64,000 bases of DNA from assembly GCA_034670405.1 (NCBI GenBank), contig JAXDDX010000012.1, positions 248,001-312,000 on the forward strand, written 5' to 3'. Positions within the stretch are counted from its first letter, which is position 1, and the number at the start of each line of letters is the position of its first letter. Below the pieces are notes generated by a model, which searched no databases, was not told the origin of the DNA, and saw only the letters and a list, made by a program, of their open reading frames with translations. Shown piece after piece: positions 9,871 to 20,445 of the stretch. A program made the position numbers and the translations under genes. The stretch is from Hoplostethus atlanticus. Its lineage: Eukaryota; Chordata; Actinopteri; Trachichthyiformes; Trachichthyidae.

Positions 9871-10398
9871 CACCGACCGGCCGGCCGGATGGAGATGCAT
9901 CCTGCAAACAGCCAACAGCGACAGGGAGCGTGAAGGTAATAGTTTAGGTGCAGGTTTAAGGGTGAGACTAGTACCTATCCATCACCGCAAAGAGGATACA
10001 AGCCACCCTTTTCAGCGTGATGCATTGCTAGCATGCCCTTGAGCAGGGCAGCACACACACACACACACACTCAGGTATCGTCGGTGTAACAGTTGAAGGC
10101 AATTAAGTCCCCACCATTAACACTAATCAAAAACCACTTTACCTGATAAGAACCGCAGGGGTCGTCTACCAACTACCGGCAACCACATCCCTCTTCAGCT
10201 AATATTGACCAGGCTTAAACAAGGTGCCGGTAGTGGGAACCGTTACGGTGATGAAGACACACGGTGGAGGGAGGCTGCTGATTCTGGTTAAAGCGGACGA
10301 GGGACTTTCTCCGGCGCTGCAGAGGCTCCAGCGGGGAGATTAGTCTGCGACACAGAATGCACAGGTTGCGTTTGCTGCACAAACATGCGGGGCTCACG

Positions 10399-10400
<2 letters not shown>

Positions 10401-10443
<43 letters not shown>
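10401..10443. repeat. CA microsatellite
   Basis: About 21 CA units. A second, longer CA run follows at 10589-10640. Confidence 0.95.
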
Positions 10444-10453
<10 letters not shown>

Positions 10454-10586
10454 ACGCACAGACAACACAAAAAAATGACAATAATTTCTTGAAGCCCACA
10501 TTAATAAAAGACACACTGGGGCAAACTACAGTAAAGATGTCGTTACTTAGATTTGCTCAGCTCATAGTCGGAGCCTGAACATCGCC

Positions 10587-10588
<2 letters not shown>

Positions 10589-10640
<52 letters not shown>
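10589..10640. repeat. CA microsatellite
   Basis: About 26 uninterrupted CA units followed by a short GA run. Confidence 0.95.
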
Positions 10641-10641
<1 letters not shown>

Positions 10642-11595
10642 AGACACCTCTCCAATATGGATCAGGCATTGATCATACCTCATGAAAGATGCAGTTATGC
10701 AGATAGGTGCAGGGTGATTGAGTGAATGCCAGCCATGGGGAGGAGGGGGGAGGGGTGAGGGGGGGGGGGTGGTCTGGTGCAGAGCAGCCAAAGGCCTCCC
10801 ACTCTGCCGAGCGGTCAGCCATCCACCATGACTGAACTCCTCGGGTCTCCAAATGAATCACCGCCACACTACGGGACAACATGGTACCAGCTGACAGTAT
10901 GGCTGGTCGTTCCATCCCTCACATCCTGTTGGCTCCGCCTCCTGCAGTCTGTCTGCATCTGTGGTGCTTTTTGCTTTTTTTTTTTATCCGCCCACATGTG
11001 TCTCAGCGGGGGGTCAGTTGGACATATGCTGCGTTGAATGGTAGGAGGAGGCTCATGTTGCAGAAACAGACAACCGTAGTGTCCTAATCCAGATTTACTC
11101 TTCATACATTCATAATTCAACGTAATATTTCCCATTTTGTGGCCCTAAATATTTATGAATGGAGCTCAGGGCCGACTTGTCCCGAACTTGGTGGATCTGT
11201 AAAAGTGGCTTCCTGCTTGGCGGTTTGTTTTGTTTCTCGTCCCGGAGTTGTTTTTCCGCCGCCCCGCGCTTCAACAAGATCAATAGTGCAACGTTGTCGG
11301 TGCCCTGCATTGTGTTATGTTACACCAATAATGAATTCTTGTCTTGATACAAAGGCAGATGAAGGCATATTTGAACATTCAAAGGGAGAGCGAGGGAGAG
11401 AGAGAGAGAGAGAGAGAGAGAACATTCCCCAAATTAATTTTCATCTCCAGGGTTCATGCATTTTTAATAGAGAGCGCTTGAATATCACAGGGTAATACTA
11501 GCCTGGCGCACAGAAAATAAACGACCGTGATCGTTGTCATGAGCAATAACTCTCTGTAGAGCTGGGAAACAAAATAGCCAGAAATGCTTTGATGA

Positions 11596-11596
<1 letters not shown>

Positions 11597-11634
<38 letters not shown>
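11597..11634. repeat. GA microsatellite
   Basis: About 19 AG units followed by GGGA units. A shorter GA run lies at about 11397-11420. Confidence 0.95.
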
Positions 11635-11640
<6 letters not shown>

Positions 11641-11781
11641 AGGGAGACAGAAAGATGCTGTAGCGGAGGTTAAATACTGGAGGAGTGACGTCCCTTTGGA
11701 TGCTGCTGCCATGGCTGCCACTGTCTTTGTTTTGCAGAGGGACCGGTGCCGGGGAGTATGGGATATGGGGAGGGGGGGTGG

Positions 11782-11783
<2 letters not shown>

Positions 11784-11823
<40 letters not shown>
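11784..11823. repeat. GT microsatellite flanked by G runs
   Basis: About 20 GT units sit between two G-rich tracts. Confidence 0.95.
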
Positions 11824-11824
<1 letters not shown>

Positions 11825-11963
11825 GGGGGGGGGGGATTGATGACTGAGTGACAGTAGTTGACAAGCCCTGTGGATGCCGTCCCAGGAGGCCCTCCTTCGC
11901 TCTCTCTCACCCCGCCTTCTCCCAGTGAGTAAACACATCACAGAATCAGCAACATGCGAGCGT

Positions 11964-11964
<1 letters not shown>

Positions 11965-12011
<47 letters not shown>
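11965..12011. repeat. CA microsatellite
   Basis: About 23 CA units, bounded by CGTG and CGTGCACG sequence. Confidence 0.95.
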
Positions 12012-12015
<4 letters not shown>

Positions 12016-12178
12016 ACGCTGGGCCTACGCATGCTTTGCGAGCGCGCACCCACGCGCCATCTTCGGAAAACAAGTTTAGCGGTTGTCAGCGAGGGAGGGA
12101 TTGAATACAGAGCTGGGGCCTTTTCAGCACATTAAACATTAAAGCTCCTGCTGGTACCGAACAGAACGACCCGCCCCC

Positions 12179-12230
12179 GCCGCTGATAGGCCGGCAGGGT
12201 CCGGCGCCGCTGATAGGCCGGCAGGGTCCA
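12179..12230. repeat. Tandem duplication of a 27-bp GC-rich unit
   Basis: Two copies of a unit starting CGCTGATAGGCCGGCAGGGT, at 12181 and 12208. Confidence 0.85.
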
Positions 12231-12375
12231 GGTCTGTTCGTCCACCGGTGTGCTACGGCGTGAACAGGAAGTTCATACCAGCCTCTATTTACCTGTTAGT
12301 CTCCTCCAGTATTCTTCACACGTGTGGAAAAAAATGAGGCATGAAACAACGTCAAGCTGAACAGAATGTTAATTA

Positions 12376-12612
12376 CCGACTCTCCGACTCTCCTCCCTCT
12401 CCTCCCTCTCCTTCCATCTCCTTCCCTCTCTTCCTTCTCCCTCCTCTCCTCCCTCTCCTTCCATCTCCTTCCCTCTCTTCCTTCTCCCTCCTCTCCTCCT
12501 CTCCTCCCTCTCCTCCCTCTCCTTCCCTCTCCTCCTTCTCCCTCCTCTCCTCCTTCTCCCTCCTCTCCTCCTCTCCTCCCTCTCCTCCCTCTCCTTCCCT
12601 CTCCTCCCTCCC
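12376..12612. repeat. Pyrimidine minisatellite (CTCCCTCTCCTTC type)
   Basis: About 235 bases of almost pure C/T on the + strand, with imperfect units of CTCCTCCCTCTCCTTCC and CTTCTCCCTCC and higher-order duplications. It could adopt triplex (H-DNA) structure. Open frames across it on both strands are repeat artefacts. Confidence 0.9.
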
Positions 12613-13797
12613 TGAGCCTGCGTTCCCAGTTGGTCTGAAATAACAGCAGGAATAAAGACATGAAGAAGAGGAGTCCTGTCTGAGGAGGAGCGCTCTGTAT
12701 CAGTTTGATGACAAAGCCTGTTGACTTGGAAACCTTCAGCATTCAGCATGTGGAGGGTGGTTCGGTTCAGGCAAGGTCATGCTAAACTACATCAAAGAGG
12801 GGGAGGTGTCGGGGGTGTGGGGGTGGGTGGGGGGGGGGTAGAGGGGGGGTGGTAACTGTCTTTGAGATGCTGAGATGAACCGAAGCTAAAGACTGACGTT
12901 GATCTGAATAAACTTGCTTGATTAGGGCTGCTCTCCCTCCCCTCCCTCCCTCCCTCCCCTCCCCTCCCTGCCTCTGATCCCCAACCCCCGTGCCGCCATG
13001 CCCCTCTCTCTCTGACAGCTCAGGGAGCCCCAGTAACTCATCTCAGCCGCCGGAGCTCCGACACCCTGCTTGTTTTATTTCCCGCCCGCCAAATTGAGTC
13101 GTAAAGACTTGTAAAAATAACGACGGGAGCGGACGGGCCGCGTTCCGTATTTCCCCCCCCTTTTTTTCTCTCTCTGCCACGAGTCCCAGGTGGGCTGTTT
13201 GTCGACGCATTTTAAAAGCCGTGACACGTTAACAAGAGCGGGGGATATTTACGGAAGGCTGACCGCCGGCTCGGCTGAGTTTTGGGTAGTTCGGTGTCGG
13301 CGTGCGCTGAAACTTCGATTTATCCCCCCAATCACTCCCGGCAGCCCGTCTGGCTGGACGTCCAGAGGGAAAGCCTGGGAAGCGTGGGATCTGATTCTAC
13401 GGAGGCTGAACATACGGAAAGGTAATATGAACTTCGACCCCCAACACGGCAGAGCAGAGCGCCGGGTTAATCTTTAGGCCCGAGCATGAAAACACACACT
13501 ATAAATCCCACTTATGGGACGAGTAAATCAATCTCTCATATTTTTATCTCCTGCACCGTTTACTCATCAACCCTTTCAGCTCTCGGCGCCATTGATCGCT
13601 CTTGCAGGGCGGTTAACCCGTGTTTAACAAAGGCAGTAAAATGAAGGGGGTGTTAAATTCAGTCAGTAGCAATGCAATTCATTAGCTGTAATTTGGTGAG
13701 CAGTGTACCTCATAAATCATCACCGCATGGTCGGCATGCTGGAGTAATGCAGCCCGATCTGTAAAAGCCCTTCTCCCCTGCAGCATGCGATCGCTCT

Positions 13798-13842
13798 GGA
13801 GTACAATGGAGTACAATGGAGTACAATGGAGTACAATGGAGC
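13798..13842. repeat. Tandem repeat, 10-bp unit x 4
   Basis: GAGTACAATG repeated four times plus a partial unit, perfect by eye. The period of one helical turn is notable, but the array is short. Confidence 0.95.
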
Positions 13843-14172
13843 CACATGAAGGGGAGTTATACGACCCTGTTAACACACATAAAAAATGTAAGCGTTAAAA
13901 ACTGCGTAAGACCTGCAGCATTTCATCGCAGCTATTGAAGGATTTCCACCCAGCTGCGATTTCCTTCACTTGGAGGGCGATACACTCGTGAACGTCCATT
14001 AAATATATTGTTCAAGGAGGAGAGAAATTCCTCCGGAGCGCCGTGGCAGGTTGACGCTGAGGGAAGGTAGACCGGCTCTATTGAAACGCTCGTCCTGCAG
14101 ACCGCTGGAGCGTGCCTCCCTGCCTATGTCCACACTTTTTACTCCTCTCCTGGGATTAAGCCGCCACTTTCA

Positions 14173-14174
<2 letters not shown>

Positions 14175-14213
<39 letters not shown>
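14175..14213. repeat. GT microsatellite
   Basis: About 19 GT units. Confidence 0.95.
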
Positions 14214-14216
<3 letters not shown>

Positions 14217-16608
14217 TGCGGACATGCGTGCAACACACAGTCTCATCTCCTTCAGGACTCGGCCATGTGTGAAGGAGGGACACACTCGCTCAGCCGCCGG
14301 TAAAAGCTTTACCTGCTACCAATGTCACTACGGATATTCCTCCCGTCCGGTTTTTACTCGTCTGCGCTGAACGGAATGGACAGCAGAAGTTTCTAGAAAG
14401 GCTTTCCAGGTGATGTGACGCCCTCTCTGGAGGCCATGTTGGAGGTCCTTCAACGGCTGCGAACAGCTGCTTGTGTCTAAAGGTCTCGACAGAATGGAAT
14501 AGATGAGGTTCGTTTCTGGGTTTGACTGGGAACTGGCTCGTTAAAGTCACAAGCGTCATTTCGGTGGCGTCTTGCTTCTGTAGTTCAACGTACTTCCTGT
14601 TGAAACAGGATGTTTCATGACTTGGGGAGGGACTGGACTCCAACAAACATGGACAGAGTAAAGCCTGTTGCATACTCGGAGTATTTGGTGAACAAATTCC
14701 AGATTCTGCCGCCGGGACGTGACCGTGGTGTTCGTACCTTGTTGCCACTCGGGAAGTTGCAGGTTTTATATGATGGGAGGGGCGGAGGGGAGATTGGTTT
14801 TATTGGTCAGAGGTTTTATGTTCGCCTACTGGCAAGCAATGATCTAACCACTATAAATGTGCAGTTTTCCAGGAAGTAAAAGTAATGGGATTTTGATATA
14901 AAAGTTTCACTTGTTTGGCATTTAAAAGGCCGATACCTTGAGATGTGAAGAATCAGCAATGAGGTGGAAACGTCATTTTTCATTTCATTGTTTCATTGTT
15001 GTTTTGGAGACTAGGACTGAAGACAAGACCGTCACAGTAACCTGCATTTACCTGATCACAGTATTGACTTATAACATTACTGACACACACACACACACAC
15101 CCACCATTACTATGTTTTCCAGGTATCTCTCTAGCCTGGTTGTTATATATTAGGTCATTATTTCTGCACAGCCAGTTCTCCATGATGGCACCAGCTGCGG
15201 TTACTATGGGATCTGTGACTCAACTGCAAAGTCTCTATATACAAGTAAAGAGGAAGAGAGAGAGAGAGAGAGAGAGTTAACTCTCACTGAGCCATTCAGT
15301 GACACCACAGAGAGAGAGAGTGAATAAAGCTGAGCTGCATTATAAGGTTGTGTTGTTCTGTCTTCCCATTCAGGGAGGAGAGTGTAACACATCCAGTATC
15401 TGGAAGGAGAAAATAGAGTATCATCCCGAACTCGAGGAACACGATTCAAAAGCTTGTAACATTTTCGGCACTTCAAAATCTTTGATTCAATCTAGCAGTA
15501 ACTCTTTTTATCCTGCGTTTCCATGGAAACAAGTGAAGTTGGGGCAGGGGAGATGAGGCTTGGGGGCTGATAAGGGGGGGAAGAGGGGAGGAGTGGAAGG
15601 GGAGGGGAGGGGGAGTTGCATTTAGGAATTGAAGGGAGGGATGAAGGGATGAGGATTAGCTGTCAGACTGGAAGAAAAGGTGTCTGTCCCGGTGCTTTCT
15701 CTCTCTCCGCCTCGCTCGCTCTCTTTCCCAGACTCCCTCCCATCACCTCCGTGTCCTTGACAAGCCTCCTCACAAAGGTATTTATCGGCCTCCATTCCAT
15801 TAATTACCATCCAATTAGCCGGTCCCACAGTGGAACTATTGCAATTCTGCACCGTGTCAAGTCGGTCCGCCCGGCGAGTCTTGACACCTTCGCGTTCGCA
15901 GGGCTTTCACGAAGCTCTCCCCAATCACGGCGGAGGAGAAAGTTTTCACAAAGAAAAAACCCCCGGCGCTCTAATGCGTCTGTTTGTCTTCAGCCTGTTC
16001 ACTTTCACGTTGGACGGAGCTTCATTCTGGGTTAGAAGATTTGTCACTAAATAGTATTTTAGCTAATTGGCAAGGCGGCTTAGCCTCGTGCATTTGATGT
16101 TTCTTGCTGGACGTCTTTCATGTCCGCCATACAGGCTTATTAACGCACAGCCCCTTGACACTCCTCACGGACCTCCTTCATTCAAAAGGCTCCAGGGGAA
16201 GAGAGGAAGTTTGGGATGACTTTTCAGGGGGTTGACAGAGAGAGAGAGAGAGCCTGGCTAATTGGTTTGCTTTGAGACTCGCCCGCCGCGCTGTGGGGCG
16301 AGGACGCCGACACGCCACCGCTTGGCTTGTTTGCATGGAATTAGCCTCTGAGAGTGAAGACCAACCGCCTCCAGCCGCTTGCCATCAAATAATATATTAC
16401 ACTTACAGAGAGCTCTTATTTGACAAGCACATGCACACAAAACAAACACACACACACACACACACACACACAGGCCCTTGGATGCACACATAGATGCCTG
16501 AGACATGTACATGCACATGCATCGCACACATTCATGCGGCGCATACACGCACACACAAGTGTACACACATGCACAAAGATATGCACACTTGCACGTCCTC
16601 GAGCATGA

Positions 16609-16611
<3 letters not shown>

Positions 16612-16651
<40 letters not shown>
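16612..16651. repeat. CA microsatellite
   Basis: About 20 CA units. The preceding 160 bases are CA/GC-biased degenerate repeat. Confidence 0.95.
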
Positions 16652-16654
<3 letters not shown>

Positions 16655-17001
16655 CTCATTAAGCCTATAGCCAGAGACTAAATACCCCAAGAGCTTTTTA
16701 GCTGTGTGCTTTGCATTCATATCAAATTCCAGTTTCTCATAACAAGCTCCAACACTCCCAAATCTTTACCCCCGTTAGAAAACACCCGTCCTCGTGGGTA
16801 ACAAGCGTATTTGCTGGATGAGCGCCGACAGTAAGCATGTTAATGTGAGTGTCGGTGGTTTTCTGGGCCGAGAGGCTGAATCTGCAGCGCATCATCCCAC
16901 ACACCGCGCACGGCGCCCGGGGATGTTGATGAGTTCTTTAGCCATGCAGCGTGGACCCCCTGGACCAGGGAGTCTGCTGACAGAGCAGATACTGAGGTGG
17001 A

Positions 17002-17002
<1 letters not shown>

Positions 17003-17046
<44 letters not shown>
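17003..17046. repeat. CA microsatellite
   Basis: About 22 CA units. Confidence 0.95.
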
Positions 17047-17048
<2 letters not shown>

Positions 17049-17154
17049 ACACATTAGAGTCTGCTCTTTCCCCCTTTGATCAGGCAGGCATACGGTACGC
17101 GAGTTCAGGAAAGATAAGAGGTTGATGTTAAGGGTGATTATGATAAGTTAACTT

Positions 17155-17305
17155 GACCTGAGGTACGACTCTTCAGAGTGGTGGTAGAAGTAGGCATGTC
17201 AGTGGGAGGTCGCCAGTTCGAATCCTTCAAACTGTCTGGGAATGTGGGCAGGGAAAGTGAACAACCACCGAGGCGCCTTTGAGCAAGGAGGCTAACTGAT
17301 AAAGC
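17155..17305 (+). mobile_element. Decayed tRNA-derived SINE
   Basis: GGTCGCCAGTTCGAATCC at about 17208-17225 contains a good RNA polymerase III B box (GTTCGAATCC). It is followed by GGGAATGTGGGCAGGGAAAG and CCGAGGCGCCTTTGAGCAAG, which resembles the tRNA-unrelated region of common teleost SINEs (GAGGTGCCCTTGAGCAAGG type). The A box is poorly preserved. The family name is not certain. Confidence 0.6.
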
Positions 17306-18383
17306 ATCATCTGAGAGGCCTGGCCGATCTCTGCGCCAGGTTTCCATTGATTTTGCATGAGCTGAACTATGATTGAACTTGTACGCACGAGCCTCCCCGC
17401 CGGCGGTGAGCACATCCGTTGCTGTGGCTACCAGGTTAGTTCAAAAGTGCAGGTGTGCGAGTCGTCCTGGCCACCAAACCGGGGGGGAAAGCGAGGTCGT
17501 TAGCCCTCCCGAGACGCGAGGGAGCGAGGGAACACAGCCGAGCCGGCGAGGGGGGCGGCGCAAGGGAGAGAGAGAGAAAACATGTTCTCAAAGGACTGAT
17601 TACGGCACTGACCTTTTATCTGATGGCTCCCTAATTGAATCATGTAGTAAATAAATGATGATGGTGGCAGCGGCGATGACGATGATAATGAAGAAAATTA
17701 CTTTTTTTTTTTTTTTTACCGGAGCAGTGTAGGAGAGGTAATAGTGGTAATTGTGGTTTAAATGGAGGCCGCTGTAGGAAAAGTCAAAGACATGAGGATG
17801 ACATGAATAATACAGGAAGTAGCTAGATAAAACCAGAAGCCCTGAGCTTGCACTAAAATAGAACTAACCTCGCAATTATTACTGACACAGAGCGAAAATG
17901 ATCATTACGGGGACCATATACAGGCCGTTAGTAATTTAGAATGAGCTACCGAGCTCAAAGGTAATAGCGCTTGAGGCGAGCAGAGCATGAATTTTTAAAA
18001 AGTTTTTCTACTGTAAAAAAAGAGAGAATATACCTCAAACAGCCACCAGACATATGAGGCGAAATAAAAAAAATAAAAAAGCGAGCGGCTCCAGCGACTT
18101 CTATCCGCTGCCACGTAGGCGCCGACAGGGAAATGATTGACATAATCAGAATCAAAATAATTGCCGTGGGAATAACACCGCCAATCAGGCAATCATGTTG
18201 GTGTGCAGGCCGTGGTAATTGGAAAACATGGTGACTGACAGTATCAGTGTGAGCCGTCCTCACCAACACCTGCTACCCTGCAATCGGCACAACACGGGCC
18301 GACGAGTCACGCGAAGGCAGGCGAGCCGCTTCATCATGAACCATCACAAGGAGGCAAAGTGTTGCTTCTCCAGACTGAGACCA

Positions 18384-18478
18384 GAGAGGACTGGGAGGAC
18401 TGAGAGGACTGAGAGGACCGAGAGGACTGGGAGGACCGGGAGGACCGGGAGGACCGAGAGGACTGGGAGGGCTGAGCA
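18384..18478. repeat. Minisatellite, 9-bp unit (GAGAGGACT / GGGAGGACC)
   Basis: About ten 9-bp units with C/T and A/G variants. Because the unit is a multiple of three, long open frames (Arg-Thr-Glu type) run through it, but nothing else suggests a gene. Confidence 0.9.
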
Positions 18479-18521
18479 CAGATCATGACTTCAAGAGACG
18501 TACTGTATAGATGCACACCGA

Positions 18522-18560
<39 letters not shown>

Positions 18561-18628
18561 TCCTTCCTTCCTTCCTTCCTTCCTTCCTTCCTTCCTCCCT
18601 CCCTTCCTTCCTTCCTTCCTTTCTTTCT
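18522..18628. repeat. Compound TTCT/TTCC tetranucleotide microsatellite
   Basis: TTTC units pass into CTTC and CCTT units and back to TTTC. Confidence 0.95.
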
Positions 18629-19888
18629 ACCAAAGCTATATTGAACTCTAGAAAGGCCAAACCAGTCAACTAAATTTTAAATATCTCAGCTTTTAAAATG
18701 TCCATGTTTTTCCTCCCTTACTTTCTGTATACACCTGTGTTATTTTCAAAATCATGCAAGGAAATAGTTCTAGTTGTTATTTATATTTATATTTATTATA
18801 TATGTTTTAGCCTTGTCTTAGAGCCCTAAAGTCCATGGCCCTTTCTAGCGAAAAAGAAGTGAAAACATTACTTAGGGAATTGAGAGGTATTGGTATTAAT
18901 TTAGCTATTTCTTATGATCTTTTGATTGTGTTTCATTGTGTTTTGTATTTTATGTCAAGTTATTTGAAGACCACAATGTAATTAAGTGCCTTAAATAACA
19001 CCTGTGCTTTCCTCTTTTTTTAAATCATGTATTTTTCTATTTCCCAAACAAAATCAAATCCAAATTTCTTCCTTTCTCACCATAATCACCCCTCCCTTCA
19101 CTCCACCCTCCACACTAAAAGCCTGGCTGGGAATCGTCTTTCCACAACAGCCCATTGTGGCCTCAGGTTGACTCAACCTTAAGTTCACCCCTCTTACACA
19201 CCCCGATTTCCTCGCCGCGCTAATCTCCCGGGTGCATTTTACTGCACACGGGCTCGCTTGTTTGTCTCGGCTTCAACTTCCAACCCCGGGGCAGGTAGCA
19301 GTAATGGGCTATACAGGAAACAACATTGGACCAGGGCCCTGTAGTGTAGATCCTAATGAGAACAGGAATGAACACACACACACACACACACACACACATT
19401 TGTTACTTGAGCCACGGGGGAATTTGATTATTAAAAATGGTTCTTGTGCAGCAACATGCCAGTCACTGGATTCTCGGGGCTTTAATGTCCACCGGTAGTC
19501 TAGCCCACCCATCACAGGGGGAGATCCAGCCGGCAGCCCGGGGTGCCCAAATATATCTTTCCTCTGTATTAAGGTAATAGCTACAAGAGGCGCTGATCAA
19601 TCTGCTATAATAGCACAGGAAGTCTGAACGCCTTGTCGCGGTACAGAAGCACATTATTCTATTATATATTATGGTTATGGGTCATGAGTCATGTTTGAAG
19701 TGAGTCCTTACGTTTTTTTTTACCTAATTGAAGAATAAACTGCGGCACTAAAATCGCCGGCGCTGGCAGCAGGTTTGTACCGCGAATTTCAACCTGTGTT
19801 TCCTGATTCCAGGCAGGTACTCGTAACGAAATTTAATTGTCTCCATCTGCTTTGACAGCCTTCAGTGAGAGTGCATTTGTGGGTGTGA

Positions 19889-19940
19889 ATGTGTGTGTGT
19901 GTGTGTGTGTGATTGTGAGTGTGTGTGTGTGTGTGTGTGA
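19889..19940. repeat. Interrupted GT microsatellite
   Basis: Two GT runs separated by GATTGTGA. Confidence 0.9.
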
Positions 19941-20061
19941 GCATGAGTGATTGAGTGTGTGCACCAGACTCTGTCATCACATGCTTTCATGGCTGCATGA
20001 GCTCTTGAAGAAACCCACATTTTTCCAGTCAGCAGTTTCACACATGCACACACACACACAT

Positions 20062-20096
<35 letters not shown>

Positions 20097-20445
20097 TGCT
20101 TTGTTTAAAATGCCGGCAGTTTTGTCTCCACCATCGGCGGCTGGCAGCCTGTTCCACTACCTCACCGAGTCCACAAAGAACCCTGCTTTTTTTTTTTTTT
20201 TTAAACACTTTTGCCTTTTTCTCTTTCTATTCCCATGTTGCCATGACAATCCGACACACTGCATGAAAATGCTCTGTCTCCTGTTTACCAATGAGCAGCA
20301 ATGACTTGGCACTTGAAAGAGATGTGTAGGTCTCCTTATCTGCCGTTAAGAGCGGACATAATCTGTAGCGTGAACTCACTGCTCCTCGTAAGCGTCGTTC
20401 CCCTTGGTAGCCGGCGCCGTCGTCTTCACCGTCAGAATAGTCATC

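Larger units (their letters stand above)
9301..13080. other. Intergenic, microsatellite-dense
   Basis: No gene is visible. The stretch is dominated by GT, CA and GA microsatellites, a 27-bp tandem duplication, a pyrimidine minisatellite and G-rich runs. Open frames in it are repeat translations (poly Thr-His, Cys-Val, Ser-Pro-Leu). Confidence 0.7.
13081..16240. other. Intergenic sequence, mixed
   Basis: No gene is visible. GC-rich sequence around 13080-13480 has some CpG but no recognisable promoter or coding content. Contained repeats are listed separately. The segments at 13500-14150 and 15750-16200 are repeat-poor and could be conserved noncoding sequence; I cannot test this. Confidence 0.5.
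16241..20440. other. Intergenic, microsatellite-dense
   Basis: No gene is visible. CA arrays occur at about 16447-16472, 16612-16651, 17003-17046, 19374-19397 and 20044-20092, GT runs at 19889-19939, one SINE remnant and two minisatellites. The segment 18640-19240 is plain AT-rich sequence with nothing recognisable. Confidence 0.65.

Noticed and set aside
10030-10050. Second SINE tail (GCCCTTGAGCAGGGCA)
   Set aside because: Only a single short match to the SINE tail word; no B box nearby.
11537-12073. 178-codon open frame on the minus strand
   Set aside because: Consists of translated CA/GT and GA microsatellites (Thr-His, Cys-Val, Ser-Leu runs).
12296-12749. Long open frames on both strands across the CT-rich minisatellite
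   Set aside because: Translations are pure repeat (Ser-Pro-Leu or Arg-Glu-Gly); no non-repeat coding sequence around.
13081-13480. CpG-island promoter
   Set aside because: Moderately GC-rich with some CpG, but no core promoter layout, first exon or downstream gene could be identified.
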